A stretch of 64,000 nt of DNA from Prochilodus magdalenae. Taxonomy: Eukaryota; Chordata; Actinopteri; Characiformes; Prochilodontidae. The stretch is taken from positions 219,001-283,000 of the forward strand of contig JAMWET010000748.1 in NCBI GenBank assembly GCA_024036415.1. The letters are read 5' to 3'. Below the pieces are notes generated by a model. That model did no database searches. It saw only the letters and a list, made by a program, of their open reading frames with translations, and had not been told where the DNA came from. The translations under genes were made by a program, and so were the position numbers. Shown here one piece after another: positions 25,693 to 36,215 of this stretch (positions are counted from its first letter, which is position 1; every line of letters starts with the position of its first letter).

Positions 25693-26057
25693 GCTACTAC
25701 TGCTACCACCACCACTACCACTACTACTACTACTGCTACCACTACTACTGCTACCACTACTACCACCACCACTACTACTACTGCTACTACTACTACTACC
25801 ACTACTACCACTACCACTACTACTACTGCTAGTACTACCACTACTACCACTACTACCACTACTACTACTACTACGGCTACCACCACCACTACCACTACTA
25901 CTACTACTGCTACCACTACTACTGCTACCACTACTACCACCACCACTACTACCACTCTTACTACTGCTACTACCACTACTACCATTACTACCACCACCAC
26001 TACCATTACCACCACTACTACTACTACAACTACTAATGTTACTAGTACTACTACTAC
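25124..26057. repeat. Giant CTA/CCA/CTG trinucleotide array
   Basis: About 930 bp of nearly uninterrupted triplets, mainly CTA and CCA with regular CTG interruptions and a few TTA. It starts about 30 nt downstream of the exon 28 donor. In the transcript it contains dozens of YCAY (CCAC) and many YGCY (UGCU) tetramers, the core motifs of Nova and MBNL splicing factors. Open frames through it (poly-Leu, poly-Tyr/His, poly-Val) are artefacts. Confidence 0.97.
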
Positions 26058-26535
26058 AAATAGTAATGAATATATAATAATAATACTACAAACTTGGATA
26101 TGACACCCTGCATTTTCAAATCTCTTTACATAAAGTACAGAGGCCTAAAATCACAACAGTACGCCCACAAACCTTAATTTCTTATACAGCATTGCTTTAA
26201 AAACCAGAGATCACAGCACAGGCTTAGGAATACTTTGACAAGAGGAATATAGTTTCACAATAAGCACTGTTCATTGGTGCATCAACAAATGCAGGTTAAA
26301 AGTGTAGTATGCACTTCTATGTGTCAGTCATGTCCTGAAATGCTGCTCTTTCTGGGCTCTGGCTCATGTAAATGAATGAATGCACTGTGGAAATGTGTAA
26401 TGTGAGTCCACATTTCACATTGCTTATGTAATCAATAGATGCTGTGTTCTCTCTGGGCCAAAGAACGAAAGACTATCTAGATCATTGCAAGTTTAAAGAA
26501 CAAGAGTCTGATATGTTATGAGAGAGTATTAGTGT
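26058..26535. other. Intron sequence, nothing recognised
   Basis: AT-rich unique sequence after the trinucleotide array. No gene or element end seen. Confidence 0.55.
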
Positions 26536-26912
26536 TCATGGCATGGGTAACATGCACATCTGCGAATGCACCATTGAACCGCACTAAAAGATTTTTAAGC
26601 AACACATGCTGCCTTCTAGGTGACGTCTTCTTCAGGGACGTCCATGCTCGTATCAACATGGCGGTGCCAAGCCATGTTCTGTCATGTGCTGCAAAAGCAT
26701 CACTGAGTAATCAGGGTGTGCTGGTGCGAGTCCTGTCAGTCACTGGAAATGTATGGTACATTCCAAAGCTCAGAGTAGCAGTGATGACTCTGTCCCTGTT
26801 GTATGATGATGTAAGAATGGCACAAAAATTCCACTTTTAACAGGGGAGCAGTTGTTTTCTTCAGTGTCTGAATAAGAGAGGGTGATGTAACACAGCAGTA
26901 AATGCTCACCTT
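26536..26912 (+). pseudogene. Decayed Tc1/mariner transposase fragment
   Basis: Frame fragments MGNMHICECTI, FKQHMLPS and LLQGRPCSYQHGGAKPCS match the conserved HICEGTI...LEQHMLPS...LFQGRPC...QQDNAKPHS block of a fish Tc1-type transposase, with stops and a deletion. GTGATGTAACACAGCAGTAAA near 26883 fits the 3' end of the same family. Non-functional. Confidence 0.75.
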
Positions 26913-27054
26913 TTAAGGAACAGAAGAAAATTGTAATGGGTGTATTTTTAAAATAATAAACAAAATAATATAATAAAATTACACAAGGTGCACGAGGTAA
27001 AGCATCACATCACATGAACTAAAATTACTAATCATTTGTCCTGATTATAATACA

Positions 27055-27092
<38 letters not shown>

Positions 27093-27459
27093 TTATGATA
27101 ATAAATCAGATTAGCTTTGCAATAAATCAAAAAACCAAATATATGTCTCAAAAGCTTTCTTCTTAAGCGCACGACTGAATCTGAAGGTGCTCATGGGTGA
27201 ATGTGCGATGGCAGTGTCTGTCTGCTGTGTGCTCGTATAGCCGGGAGATGTCCTCGGGGTGGGATGAGCTCTTTAGAGGATTCCTCTCACAAGTGAGTGC
27301 AGGGCCAACACACCTGTCCGACTGCATCACTTTTACCTGATCACTGATTCACACAGGCTCAACAGTGCAGAGATAAAACCTCAGAGGAACATCCCCCATA
27401 GTTCACTATCACTCTGTAAACCTCTCCAGTATCTCTTTCTGCTTCTCTCCCTTTTTTCT
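26913..27459. other. Intron sequence with (AAT)n
   Basis: (AAT)n at 27057-27091; otherwise unique. Confidence 0.6.
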
Positions 27460-27817
27460 TCCTCTGCTTTGCTCGATCCGAACAGAGCTGTGCTGAGAGA
27501 TGAAGCGCTTGGCTTGTTCTCAGAGAGGCCATTAGCCTCTGTGTTTAGCTGTTTAAACATTCTCTAAGAGGCCTCTCTGGTGGGTGCCGACGCTAGTTTG
27601 ATGTTTGCTTTCTGTCTCTCGCACTTGGATTCGGAGGGCTCTGGGGACACGGAGCCTCTCTGATAATTAAGCGCTGTTAGATCAAGAGCCGGAATCGAGG
27701 GTGATGCCGAGTCCTAGTGAAGTCCTGAAGCCGCTGTTTAATGAGGAGACTTATGAAAGCGGGCCTTTATGACTTTATGATGAGAAGATTAATTCTGTCT
27801 TTCTGTGTCCTCTGCAG
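27460..27817. other. Complex sequence directly upstream of exon 29
   Basis: GC-richer, non-repetitive sequence with TTAGCTGTTTAAACATTCTC, CTCTGATAATTAAGCGCTG and TTAATGAGGAGACTTATGAA. It resembles a conserved intronic element in texture; unproved. Confidence 0.3.
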
Positions 27818-27982
27818 CGGGCGTGTATTGACTTTGCTATCAATGCCAAACCCCTAACCCGCTACATGCCCCAGGACAGGCAGTCCTACCAGTACAAGAT
27901 GTGGAAGTTTGTGGTCTCGACGCCCTTCGAATACTCCATCCTGACCATGATCGCAGTTAATACTGTCGTTCTGATGATGAAG
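27818..27982 (+). CDS. cacna1b: cacna1b exon ~29: III-IV linker and IVS1
   Basis: Acceptor tctgcag, donor gtagga; 55 codons, phase 0 at both ends. It encodes [19 protein letters not shown], then [15 protein letters not shown] and the IVS1 helix [15 protein letters not shown]. The linker is nearly invariant among Cav2 channels. Confidence 0.97.
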
Positions 27983-28017
27983 GTAGGAGAACATACAGTC
28001 TGTCCTGTACACCCACT

Positions 28018-28590
28018 GGCCACTTCATTAGGCACACCTCCTTGTACCAATTCTATCTGCTCCACTGACATTTACAGACTGTAGTCCATCTGATTCTCTG
28101 TGCACTTTGATATTCATCAATGGTCAGGACCACCACAGAGCAGGTATTATGTGGGTGGTGGATCATTCTCAGCACTGCAGTGACACTGACATGGTGGTGG
28201 TGTGTTTCCTGTTGCTGCACAGTTTGTGCTGGTCAACCCAGGGCTGTTGGCTGGGTAGCTATGGTTGGGAGACTATTCTTAGTCCAGCAATGACACTGAG
28301 GTGTTAAAACACATCCACTCACACCAGCACAACATACACCACCACAATGTCAGTGTCACTTCAGTGCCCAGAAAGATCCATCATCCACATAATACATAAT
28401 AATACATAACTTGCTCTGTGGTGGTCCTGTGGGGGTCCTTAACAAAGAGGAACAGGGTAAAAGGGGACAAATGAATTATACAGAGAACCAGATGGACTGC
28501 AGTCTGTAGTTGTAGAACTACAAAGTTCACCTAAGTGGAGCTGATAACATGGACAATGAGATGCAAGGAGGTGTATACAGTGAAGTGTCA
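28018..28590. mobile_element. Palindromic MITE-like repeat
   Basis: The left part (ACTGTAGTCCATCTGATTCT, AGGACCACCACAGAGCAGGT, GTGACACTGACATGGTGGTG) recurs inverted in the right part (CACCACCACAATGTCAGTGT, CTCTGTGGTGGTCCTG, CAGATGGACTGCAGT). Arms of about 200 nt flank a ~110-nt centre. I recognise this as a fish palindromic repeat family; name not assigned. Confidence 0.8.
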
Positions 28591-30238
28591 TTGCTTGTTC
28601 TAATGAGGAAGATGAAGATGGCATCTGTGACAATCAATAGAAAGCTGTAATGATGAAGTTGGTTCTGCACCTGCCATACGGCTCGCCTACACATTGTGTA
28701 CACATTATTTCATAGCAGCTGTTGCAAGGTTTATAATAGTTAGCAGAGATTCCATTAAACCTAATAAGAAATTGTGTTTTGAGTGCATTTATAATTTTAA
28801 ATGATATTTTATTTTTTGTATGCACATCAAACATCGCCCTGTAGGAGTAGGTGTGATGTGTAATCCAGCTCAGGTTAAATTCGCCAGTATTGTTTCAGTC
28901 CTACTTAGTTTTGATTGGATATAATGGAGCTGAATAGAGTAACATTTTAAACCCAGTTTTATTTAGGCATTATGTGTTTATATGAATGGGATTCAAAGCT
29001 CACAACTTTATAAATAAGTGCATTTGTGGGCGGAGCATATAAAGGGCAGTTTTGTCCATACGTACTCTATTAAAGCGCCTGTGCCCTTTTCTCCCAACAT
29101 TGGCCTGGTGCCTAGCTTTTCCATTCATTATTGACAATGCTGTTTAAAATGAATTGGACCCATCCCTGCACTCCATAACAGTCTTTATCCGCTCCTGCGT
29201 CTAATAAGAAAATGGAAAGGAATGGAAGACGTCCAGTTATTGATTTTACAAGGCATGTTAGTTTACCTACCTGTATTCCTGTGTATACATTCAGAGATTT
29301 CTGTTTTATTTGCTCTTTTTATTTGATTTATTTTTTGGCTCCATTTTTCCAGAATTCCAGATTCCAGAATTTGAACAGGCACAATATCTTGAAGTGCCCT
29401 TTGTGTGTGAGTGAGGCTCCATGGCAAAGATGGACAGAGGCTATAGATAGATACCCAATTGCACATGTAGGCTTATGAAATTGATGTTGACTGCAGTTCT
29501 TGCCTACAGTTTTTGTCTTAAATGATGAGGAAGGAGACTGTCAATTCCTCAAGGATGTCCATACCTAAAGCTGTACAGTATAATATATGATATATAATTT
29601 ATTATGATGATGGTAGAATATTGTTTCTTTGCCCCAACTTCTGTTTACACTTTCTTTTCTTTGATTTTCATCTGCAAATGAAATGTCAATTTATAAAATC
29701 TACTCAGGCCTGTCCTGGGTGTTTCTGTTTTCTGGCTCCAGCACTCCCACAGCCTATAAGGCTATGTGGTTTAGAAGATGAATGAATGAATGAATGAATG
29801 AATGAATAAATGAATGAATGAATAATCTACTCTGAAATAAGACAAATGAACTGAATGGTAATTTCAACCAGAAATATCTGTACACAGATGTCACTGTTGC
29901 ACATAATCTGTAGAGGCTTTAATAAAATGGTGAATACAGTATGATGAATGTAATATAATAAACTAGTGTTTAGTAGAGAATTTGATTTATTATTAATAAT
30001 AAGTCTAGTTTGATACTTATGAGCATATTAATCCCATGAATGTGTGTGGTTGTGCTTTTGTGCCTGCTGAGTATTTCACAGTGGCTTAGAATCTGGCTCA
30101 GCCATCATAGACCTAAACCACCTATCAAAATTAGGACCAGACACATAACGCAGTCATGTGTTTCTCCTGTTTGCTGGTCAACTCCCAGAACACCTATCAA
30201 ATCCGTGTTTAATGACGTACTTTCTTTGTTGTTTGCAG
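28591..30238. other. Intron between exons 29 and 30
   Basis: Unique AT-rich DNA plus a SINE-like inverted piece with a (GAAT)n tail at 29705-29826. GTGGGCGGAGCATATAAAGG at 29028-29047 looks promoter-like but is probably part of a dispersed repeat (similar TTTGTGGGCGGAGC at 34961-34974). Confidence 0.5.
29705..29826 (-). repeat. SINE-like repeat with (GAAT)n tail
   Basis: The reverse complement shows TTCATTCATCTTCTAAACCA and a downstream segment like 10372-10500. The (GAAT)n microsatellite is its end. Confidence 0.55.
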
Positions 30239-30349
30239 TTCCATGGTGCCCCCAAGCCCTATGAGGAGATTCTGAAATGGCTGAACATCATCTTCACTGC
30301 CCTCTTCACTCTGGAATGTGTCCTGAAGATCATTGCCTTTGGCCTGCTG
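30239..30349 (+). CDS. cacna1b: cacna1b exon ~30: IVS2
   Basis: Acceptor gtttgcag, donor gtgagg; 37 codons, phase 0 at both ends. It encodes FHGAPKPYEEILKWLN (the S1-S2 loop) and the IVS2 helix with FTLECVLKIIAFGLL. Confidence 0.96.
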
Positions 30350-31577
30350 GTGAGGAACATCATACCGTGCTGTGCATCTATGCTTATTTACTTTAACCGC
30401 AGATAAAAAGACATTACAGATTCTGGTGAATCAGAACTGACTTTAATCAGAATAGAAGGATCCGTGATGGACAGGAGGAGAGAGCATGAGAGGCGGAGAG
30501 GAGGAGGTTTTTGTTGAGAGATTGTGATCTGTGTTGGTTGATGGATAAGCCGGGGCGCGCCTAGTGGCACATAAATCTGTGCTCTCAGTGGCGTCCGCTC
30601 CAGCCCGCAGCAGCAGCCGGCCTATCTCAGGCTCCATTTCCATTTAGGAGCCTCATTTATTAAATGGCTCGCTTCCCGCACGAGGCACTTACCTCCACCT
30701 GTTCGTAGCTGCCGGCAGACGGAGACGCCTCGCTGCTGTTGTTCCAAGCCCTGGGCAGCCACGGCTCAATAAATCACTGTGACGTTGCAGAGACGTGACT
30801 GAAGCTCCTGACAGATTGGCCTGTCATGCAAGAGCCATTCCACCTCTCAGCAGTGTAAGAGTTGGTGTGCACGTTGGTGCCTGAGAGTGTGTATGTGTTT
30901 TGAGACATCCATGAGGACAATCTGAGAGAGATTTCAATATCATGTCTTTTCTGAAATATCATCTCTTTCATAGGAGCACCTGGCATCTCTGAAATAGTGA
31001 CTTAATAAATTAATTGCCACATATAAGTTAATTACCTGTTGTTTTGTCATGAAGTGTGAGGTAAACATCAGAAATCACACTGGGATATATCCAGCTAAAG
31101 TTGCATCGTGGAGTATGTCTGAGCTAGCTGAGTGGTGTTGGTAGAGGGAGGTCATTGGGATTAGGCGGAGATTATTGAGGTTATGGGGAGGTTATTGGTT
31201 AATACTGTTCTCTAGCCACTGGTGCTCAGTGACGTAATCAAAAAGTATATTTCTGAAGTGGCCAAAAGTCACTATCCTTTGATCAAAGATTACCAAAAAT
31301 CAATAATGTTGTCTTTCGGCTGATTGCATCTCCAAAAAGACAGCTTTACAGGAGAGGGGAAAAACCTGTTTAAGTTTAAATGCGAGTCAGTGGAACCAGA
31401 ATTTTCCCCCAGCAATTTTGGGCCACTTTTAGTAGTCCATTAATGGTGAAATTTTCATTCAGTGTAATCAGCAACTGCTGCTTTCAAACGATGTACAAAA
31501 GTAAAAATCAAGAAAAATGGAGATGCATGTTTTTGTGGACAGTGATGTAATAATATTATGAATTGTGTTTAAAATGA
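30350..31577. other. Intron with GC-rich non-repetitive block
   Basis: 30560-30775 is GC-rich and complex (GTGGCGTCCGCTCCAGCCC, CTGCCGGCAGACGGAGACG) without repeat signature. The rest is unique AT-rich DNA. Confidence 0.4.
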
Positions 31578-31581
31578 CCAC

Positions 31582-31888
31582 TGTAACGGTCACTTTAAGG
31601 TGGGGTGCAGTGCGCATGTGCACGGTGGAGAGCCAGAAGGTACAATAGAGAGAGTGAGGGAAAACGTAGGAGAGAATGTGCGTGTGGTGAACTGCACTAG
31701 GTTATAGCCTGGGTTCCCCAACTGGTGTTATCTGGGAACTTGTGACGAGTGAAGTCTCGGTGCTCCCATTGTTCATTAAACTGGCTCCGAAACCTTCACG
31801 ACGTGTTCCCTGCGTGTCTCTTCATGGAAGCTAAGTATCCACCTCTCTACGAGAGCACCCACCTAACACCATACGTCGATTCGTTACA
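31582..31888. mobile_element. Probable solo LTR (307 bp)
   Basis: Begins TGTAACGG and ends CGTTACA (TG...CA with short inverted ends). It is flanked by a perfect 4-bp duplication CCAC (31578-31581 and 31889-31892). No internal retroelement sequence adjoins, so recombination to a solo LTR is likely. Orientation is not firmly set; CATTAAA at about 31774 suggests +. Confidence 0.7.
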
Positions 31889-32397
31889 CCACAAACTAAT
31901 AGGTTTAAAGGGTAGTTTTAATTATAGACTGACCTGACAGTGAGCATGTCCAAGAGAAAATAATAAAAATTCTGAAGAAGTCTTAAAATAACTCTTTATT
32001 TAAAGGCTACATACATAGGGACTTTATAACACCTGTATAAGTATTGAATGCCGTAGTTATAAGCTATACAAGAGTCTTTATAAACAGCTTACATCTGTAA
32101 TCGCATGAAGTACATGACATTATATAGACACCAGAGCCTCTAAACTAAAGGGTAACTGGCTATTGTTCATAAGGCGATATGACACCTGTCATGACAACGG
32201 ACATAACCTGTCGAAAGAGCTACTTTAGCTAACACTTCATTTAAATTTGGCAGTTGTAGCACTAATAGCTGATGACGCCTGTTGGAATAAGCATTTTTGA
32301 ACATGTGTGTAGGGTTACGTCAGTTGTCACCGATAGTAGTTAAGACGTAGTTAAGAACATTACATATCACTTCTGTATAATATTATATACAGGGGTT
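31889..32397. other. Intron sequence, nothing recognised
   Basis: AT-rich DNA between the solo LTR and the Tc1-like copy. Confidence 0.5.
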
Positions 32398-32926
32398 GGA
32401 CAATGAAACTGAAACACCTGTCATTTTAGTGTGGGAGGTCTCATGGCTAAATTGGACCAGCCTGGTGGCCAGTCTTCATTAATTGCACATTGCACCAGTA
32501 AGAGCAGAGTGTGAAGGTCCAGTTAGCAGGTAAGAGCACAGTTCTGCTCAAAATACTGCAATGCACACAACATTATGGGTGACATACCAGAGTTCAAAAG
32601 AGGACAAACTGTTGGTGCACGTCTTGCTGGCGCATCTGTGACCAAGACAGCAAGTCTTTGTGATGTATTAAGAGCCACGGTATCCAGGGTAATGTCAGCA
32701 TACCACCAAGAAGGACGAACCACATCCAACAGGATTAGCTGTGGACGCAAGAGGAAGCTGTCTGAAAGGGATGTTCGGGTGCTAACCCGGACTGTGTCCA
32801 AAAAACATAAAACCACGGCTGCCCAAATCACAGCAGAATTAAATGTGCACCTTAACTCTCCCTACACCATACACCATACTAATAAATAATAACCAGGTGT
32901 TTCAGTTTCATTGTCCAACCCCTGTA
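32398..32926 (+). mobile_element. Internally deleted Tc1-like transposon, copy 2
   Basis: Same family as 6615-7151, with ends TACAGGGGTTGGACAATGAA and CATTGTCCAACCCCTGTA. It keeps more of the transposase N-terminus (FKRGQTVGARLAGASVTKTA, RKLSERDVRVLTRTVSKKHK) but jumps straight to the 3' end, so its deletion breakpoint differs from copy 1. Confidence 0.9.
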
Positions 32927-33285
32927 TTTATTATTAATTATATTATTAATTAAATAATAAATTGTTAATTATGTTATTATATGATTACACGTTTATTAGT
33001 ATATTAACCCAACATTACTACAAATGAAATAAATGTTTGTCATATTTTACATTTACTTTAGAAAGCGTTTTAACAACTGCTTAAGTATTGCTTTATAAAC
33101 ATGCTATAACATCCTTCTGTAGGCAGCGTTACAGTGTTACAGTATTCACACAATGAAAACAATGACGTTGTGCTAATATAGCAGAAAGATCATGTCATAG
33201 AAGCTGCTATGTATTCCTCTTTCCCATATGCCCAATTCTTCCCCATCTCACATCCCTCTCTCTTTCCATCTCTCACTGTTTTCAG
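32927..33285. other. AT-rich intron before exon 31
   Basis: TATTATTAATTA-rich stretch, then a pyrimidine tract leading to the exon 31 acceptor. Confidence 0.6.
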
Positions 33286-33369
33286 AACTACCTGAAGGAG
33301 GCCTGGAACATTTTTGACTTTGTGACTGTCTTAGGAAGCATCACTGACATCCTGGTCACTGAGATTAAG
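33286..33369 (+). CDS. cacna1b: cacna1b exon ~31: IVS3
   Basis: Acceptor gttttcag, donor gtgagc; 28 codons, phase 0. It encodes NYLKE and the IVS3 helix [19 protein letters not shown], ending TEIK. In mammalian Cav2.2 the next junction is where the two-residue cassette e31a (ET) can be inserted. Confidence 0.96.
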
Positions 33370-35252
33370 GTGAGCAGTTAAGATGCTTCTAGAAGAGAAG
33401 AACGGAGGGTGGCTATCACCTTGAGGCTCCTGATAGGTGGTATTATGAAGGTTATGAAGCGTGTAAGGAATCCTGCATAGGGCCATGACAGTGTCTTCAT
33501 GCACAGGCTTTCAGTGTTGTCTCTATCTGTGTATCTGTGTGTCTGCAACTTTCTCACTCTGTGGTTGTTTGAATAGTTTGGGTGCAAGAGGACCGAAAAG
33601 CAAACATGTTCAGAGATAAGGAAGATTTGATTGATGTATGCTCTGGCCACAAATGCATTTTGTAGCCTGTACTTTTTTTCTGTAGCTTGAACGAGATATA
33701 TAGAGCGCTGGCAAAAGTTTTGTTAAACCAAATCAGAAACTGTAGCACACAATTTTAAATTATGTGGTTTATACCACATACATGGTTTTTAGCCGAGGGC
33801 TTTATGGTAGAAAGAGCGAAGAGCCAACAAGAGCCAAGAAGAAGAGCCAACAATGTACAATTCACACTGTGTGTGTGTGTGTTTATGTATAATTATGCAT
33901 GTGTATGATAGATCACACTATTAGATCAGCTTATAGCTTGTTTGGGGTAATCATGTTAGCTAGCTGCGTATGGTATATGAGTTCATCAGGTAAACCAGGT
34001 GAAGGTATTAGGTTTGTTATTAGAGTTATGCCGTTGCGCAAATGAATGAAGATCAAACTACATACAACCAGTGCAAAGCACACTGATCATATTGTGAGTT
34101 GTACCCTGGGGTAGGTTATCACTGAGTATCATGGCTCCTTGTAAAAAGAGCAGACATCAGATTGTACTGAGTCAAAGGGATAAACGATAGGAAAGAGAGT
34201 CTACTGGGATAAGCCATTAGCCTTTAGCCTAGCATGGAGACTAGCCAGCTTCCCCTGTGCCACACTCGCGCTCCTTACTCAGCCAGCTGCTTTAGGTGAA
34301 GCAGTGGTCTCGGGCTACAAGTCGAGAGGCTTCGCAGCTTTCCATCTAGGAACGATGGTGTGAACTGGTTGTATTGTTTGCTAACTTCTAGAAGTCACAG
34401 AAATGTGGTTTGATCTGGATCTTATATATCTGTTGTTTAAAACTGGTTTATCTGGAGTTCAGCAATAAAAATGTTTGGGGTCTATTGATGCCAAAAGATC
34501 AATATCCAGTGGTGTAGTCCACTGCTGAGGTCGACAAAACTCTCATCAGAGTGTTCCGCTAAGATGGATGTTTCTGCTAATGGTGCTAGATGTTTGTGTT
34601 GCTATCCCATCTAGGGTGGACCTGAAAAGGATAGGTCTTGGTTCCTCTCCAGGTTTCTTCCTCTTGCTCTGTGGGAGTTTATCCTTGGTACTGTTGCCTT
34701 TGGCTTGCTCACTGGGGGCTTGACCTGACATTTGAAAGGAGTAGAATACCTGGTGGTTGTTGTCTCTCTACCAAAACTTAGTTTATTAATGCTATTAGAT
34801 AATTTTGCCATGCAGAATGCAGAATAATATGCCACTGTCAATCTACAAAAAGGTTACTTAGGCCAAACCGTTGTGTTACACTTTCCCATTTGGTGGAATT
34901 AGATTTTTGCTGTTCTGCAAAGTTTCTCCATCCTTGCAAGAGTTGCTCGGAAAGAAAGCATTTGTGGGCGGAGCTTGAATAGGTCAGTTCTGCTGAACAT
35001 TCGTCTGTAGCCAGCCTAGAGGCCTGATTTCCATCTACAGACCTTCATTGTACTCATTGTTTATTCAGCAAAGAGGTAAATCATCTGCTGAAGCTCTGCC
35101 GACAGTATGTAATCTTCCGGATGAATGTTGACAGTTGAGCCTCAGTGTGTCAGAGTAGACTCTCGCCCCTCCTAATGATTTCACTGTCACTCTGTTTCCA
35201 TGCTAAATCTCTGTTGGCACCTGTCCCCTTCTCTCCCAAATGGACTCTACAG
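33370..35252. other. Intron between exons 31 and 32
   Basis: Unique DNA; a short GT run near 33870. GTGGGCGGAGC at 34964-34974 belongs to a small dispersed motif. The 3-nt microexon candidate follows at 35253. Confidence 0.5.
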
Positions 35253-35255
35253 ACG
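35253..35255 (+). CDS. cacna1b: Candidate 3-nt microexon at the e31a position (adds Thr)
   Basis: The triplet ACG sits between ctctacag and gtaagt, a textbook donor, with a pyrimidine-rich stretch (cccttctctccc) upstream. It lies in the intron between IVS3 and IVS4, where mammals have the 6-nt ET exon. Inclusion would add one Thr to the IVS3-S4 linker (TEIK-T-DKLINLS) without changing the frame. The signals are present, but a 3-nt exon cannot be proved from sequence; a chance pair of splice sites is the alternative. Confidence 0.35.
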
Positions 35256-35760
35256 GTAAGTGGCTTTATTTGTCCTGCTCTGCTTCTGTCCATCTGTCCG
35301 GACTGCTTCTCGCGTTCCCTCTCTCTCGCTCTCTTCCCTTCCTGTCTCACTCTCTGTCCTACATGTTTGTTTATGTGTGAACAATGGCCTTTTTTGCCCG
35401 TCAAGCTGGTTTTCAGGACGCAGTGCCAGATTCTGGTTTTCAGGGTACTGATGTAGACACTGATACTGATTCTTATTGCACGGTTGTGCAAGCACCGCTG
35501 TCGAGGAGTATGGGTGCATGGTTCCAGCTAAAGCATTTTGAACATCCTCATTACCTTAATGATCAGTAGCACTAAATTGCATGAAGTGGTCAGCGGATAT
35601 CATTTCTCCATAAGCACTGAAATTGAAATCTGCCGATTTCAATTTTGAATACATTTGCTGTAATAAGCCTAGCCTAGCATAATAGGCTTATTAGGTTGAC
35701 ATTATAACTCTATACAGATTCTCACACACTGACTAAGCGGCAGGTGGGATTGGAGTATTA

Positions 35761-35799
35761 ACTTGTGCCAGGGTAACTTGTGCCAGGGTAACTTGTGCC
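35761..35799. repeat. 15-bp tandem triplication before exon 32
   Basis: ACTTGTGCCAGGGTA occurs at 35761 and 35776 and partly at 35791, 20-60 nt upstream of the tandem acceptor. Each join creates GGTAACTTG, which resembles a branch-point motif. Confidence 0.9.
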
Positions 35800-35813
35800 G
35801 TATATCTTTCCCT

Positions 35814-35948
<135 letters not shown>

Positions 35949-35984
35949 TGACTTCTGTTCTTAAATTACCCTACCTTTTAAACT

Positions 35985-36215
35985 GATATACACTCAACAC
36001 CACAAATAGTTACACCTAGAAGGAATAAACTGACAGTAATGAAACTTGGTGGGTAGGTTTAAGCAGGGACAGGTCTTGTTGCGTGGTACCAGACGGGCAC
36101 AACAGCCACGGTTTGCGGACATTCGTTGAGCGGTGATGCCCTCTGTGAGTCATCCTGGTAGTGCCAGCACCATTGGCAGATGACTACACGATACAGGCAA
36201 CATGCACGCAGATTG
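35985..36215 (+). repeat. Dispersed repeat R, partial copy 2
   Basis: CACCTAGAAGGAATAAACTG, ATGAAACTTGGTGGGT, ACAGGTCTTGTTGCGTGG, GTGATGCCCTCTGTGAGTCA and CATTGGCAGATGACTACACG overlap the start of the element seen at 2080 and, inverted, at 51000-51240. Confidence 0.6.

Noticed and set aside
24807..26015. Long poly-Val (minus) and poly-Leu / Tyr-His (plus) frames
   Set aside because: Products of the trinucleotide array and of the antisense of exon 28; not genes.
29028..29047. GC box plus TATA-like GGGCGGAGCATATAAAGG, promoter-like
   Set aside because: The GTGGGCGGAGC part recurs at 34964 without TATA, so it belongs to a dispersed repeat; no exon or start downstream.
35085..35095. Alternative microexon ttcag-CAAAGAG-gtaaat in the e31a intron
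   Set aside because: Seven nucleotides would break the frame between exons 31 and 32.
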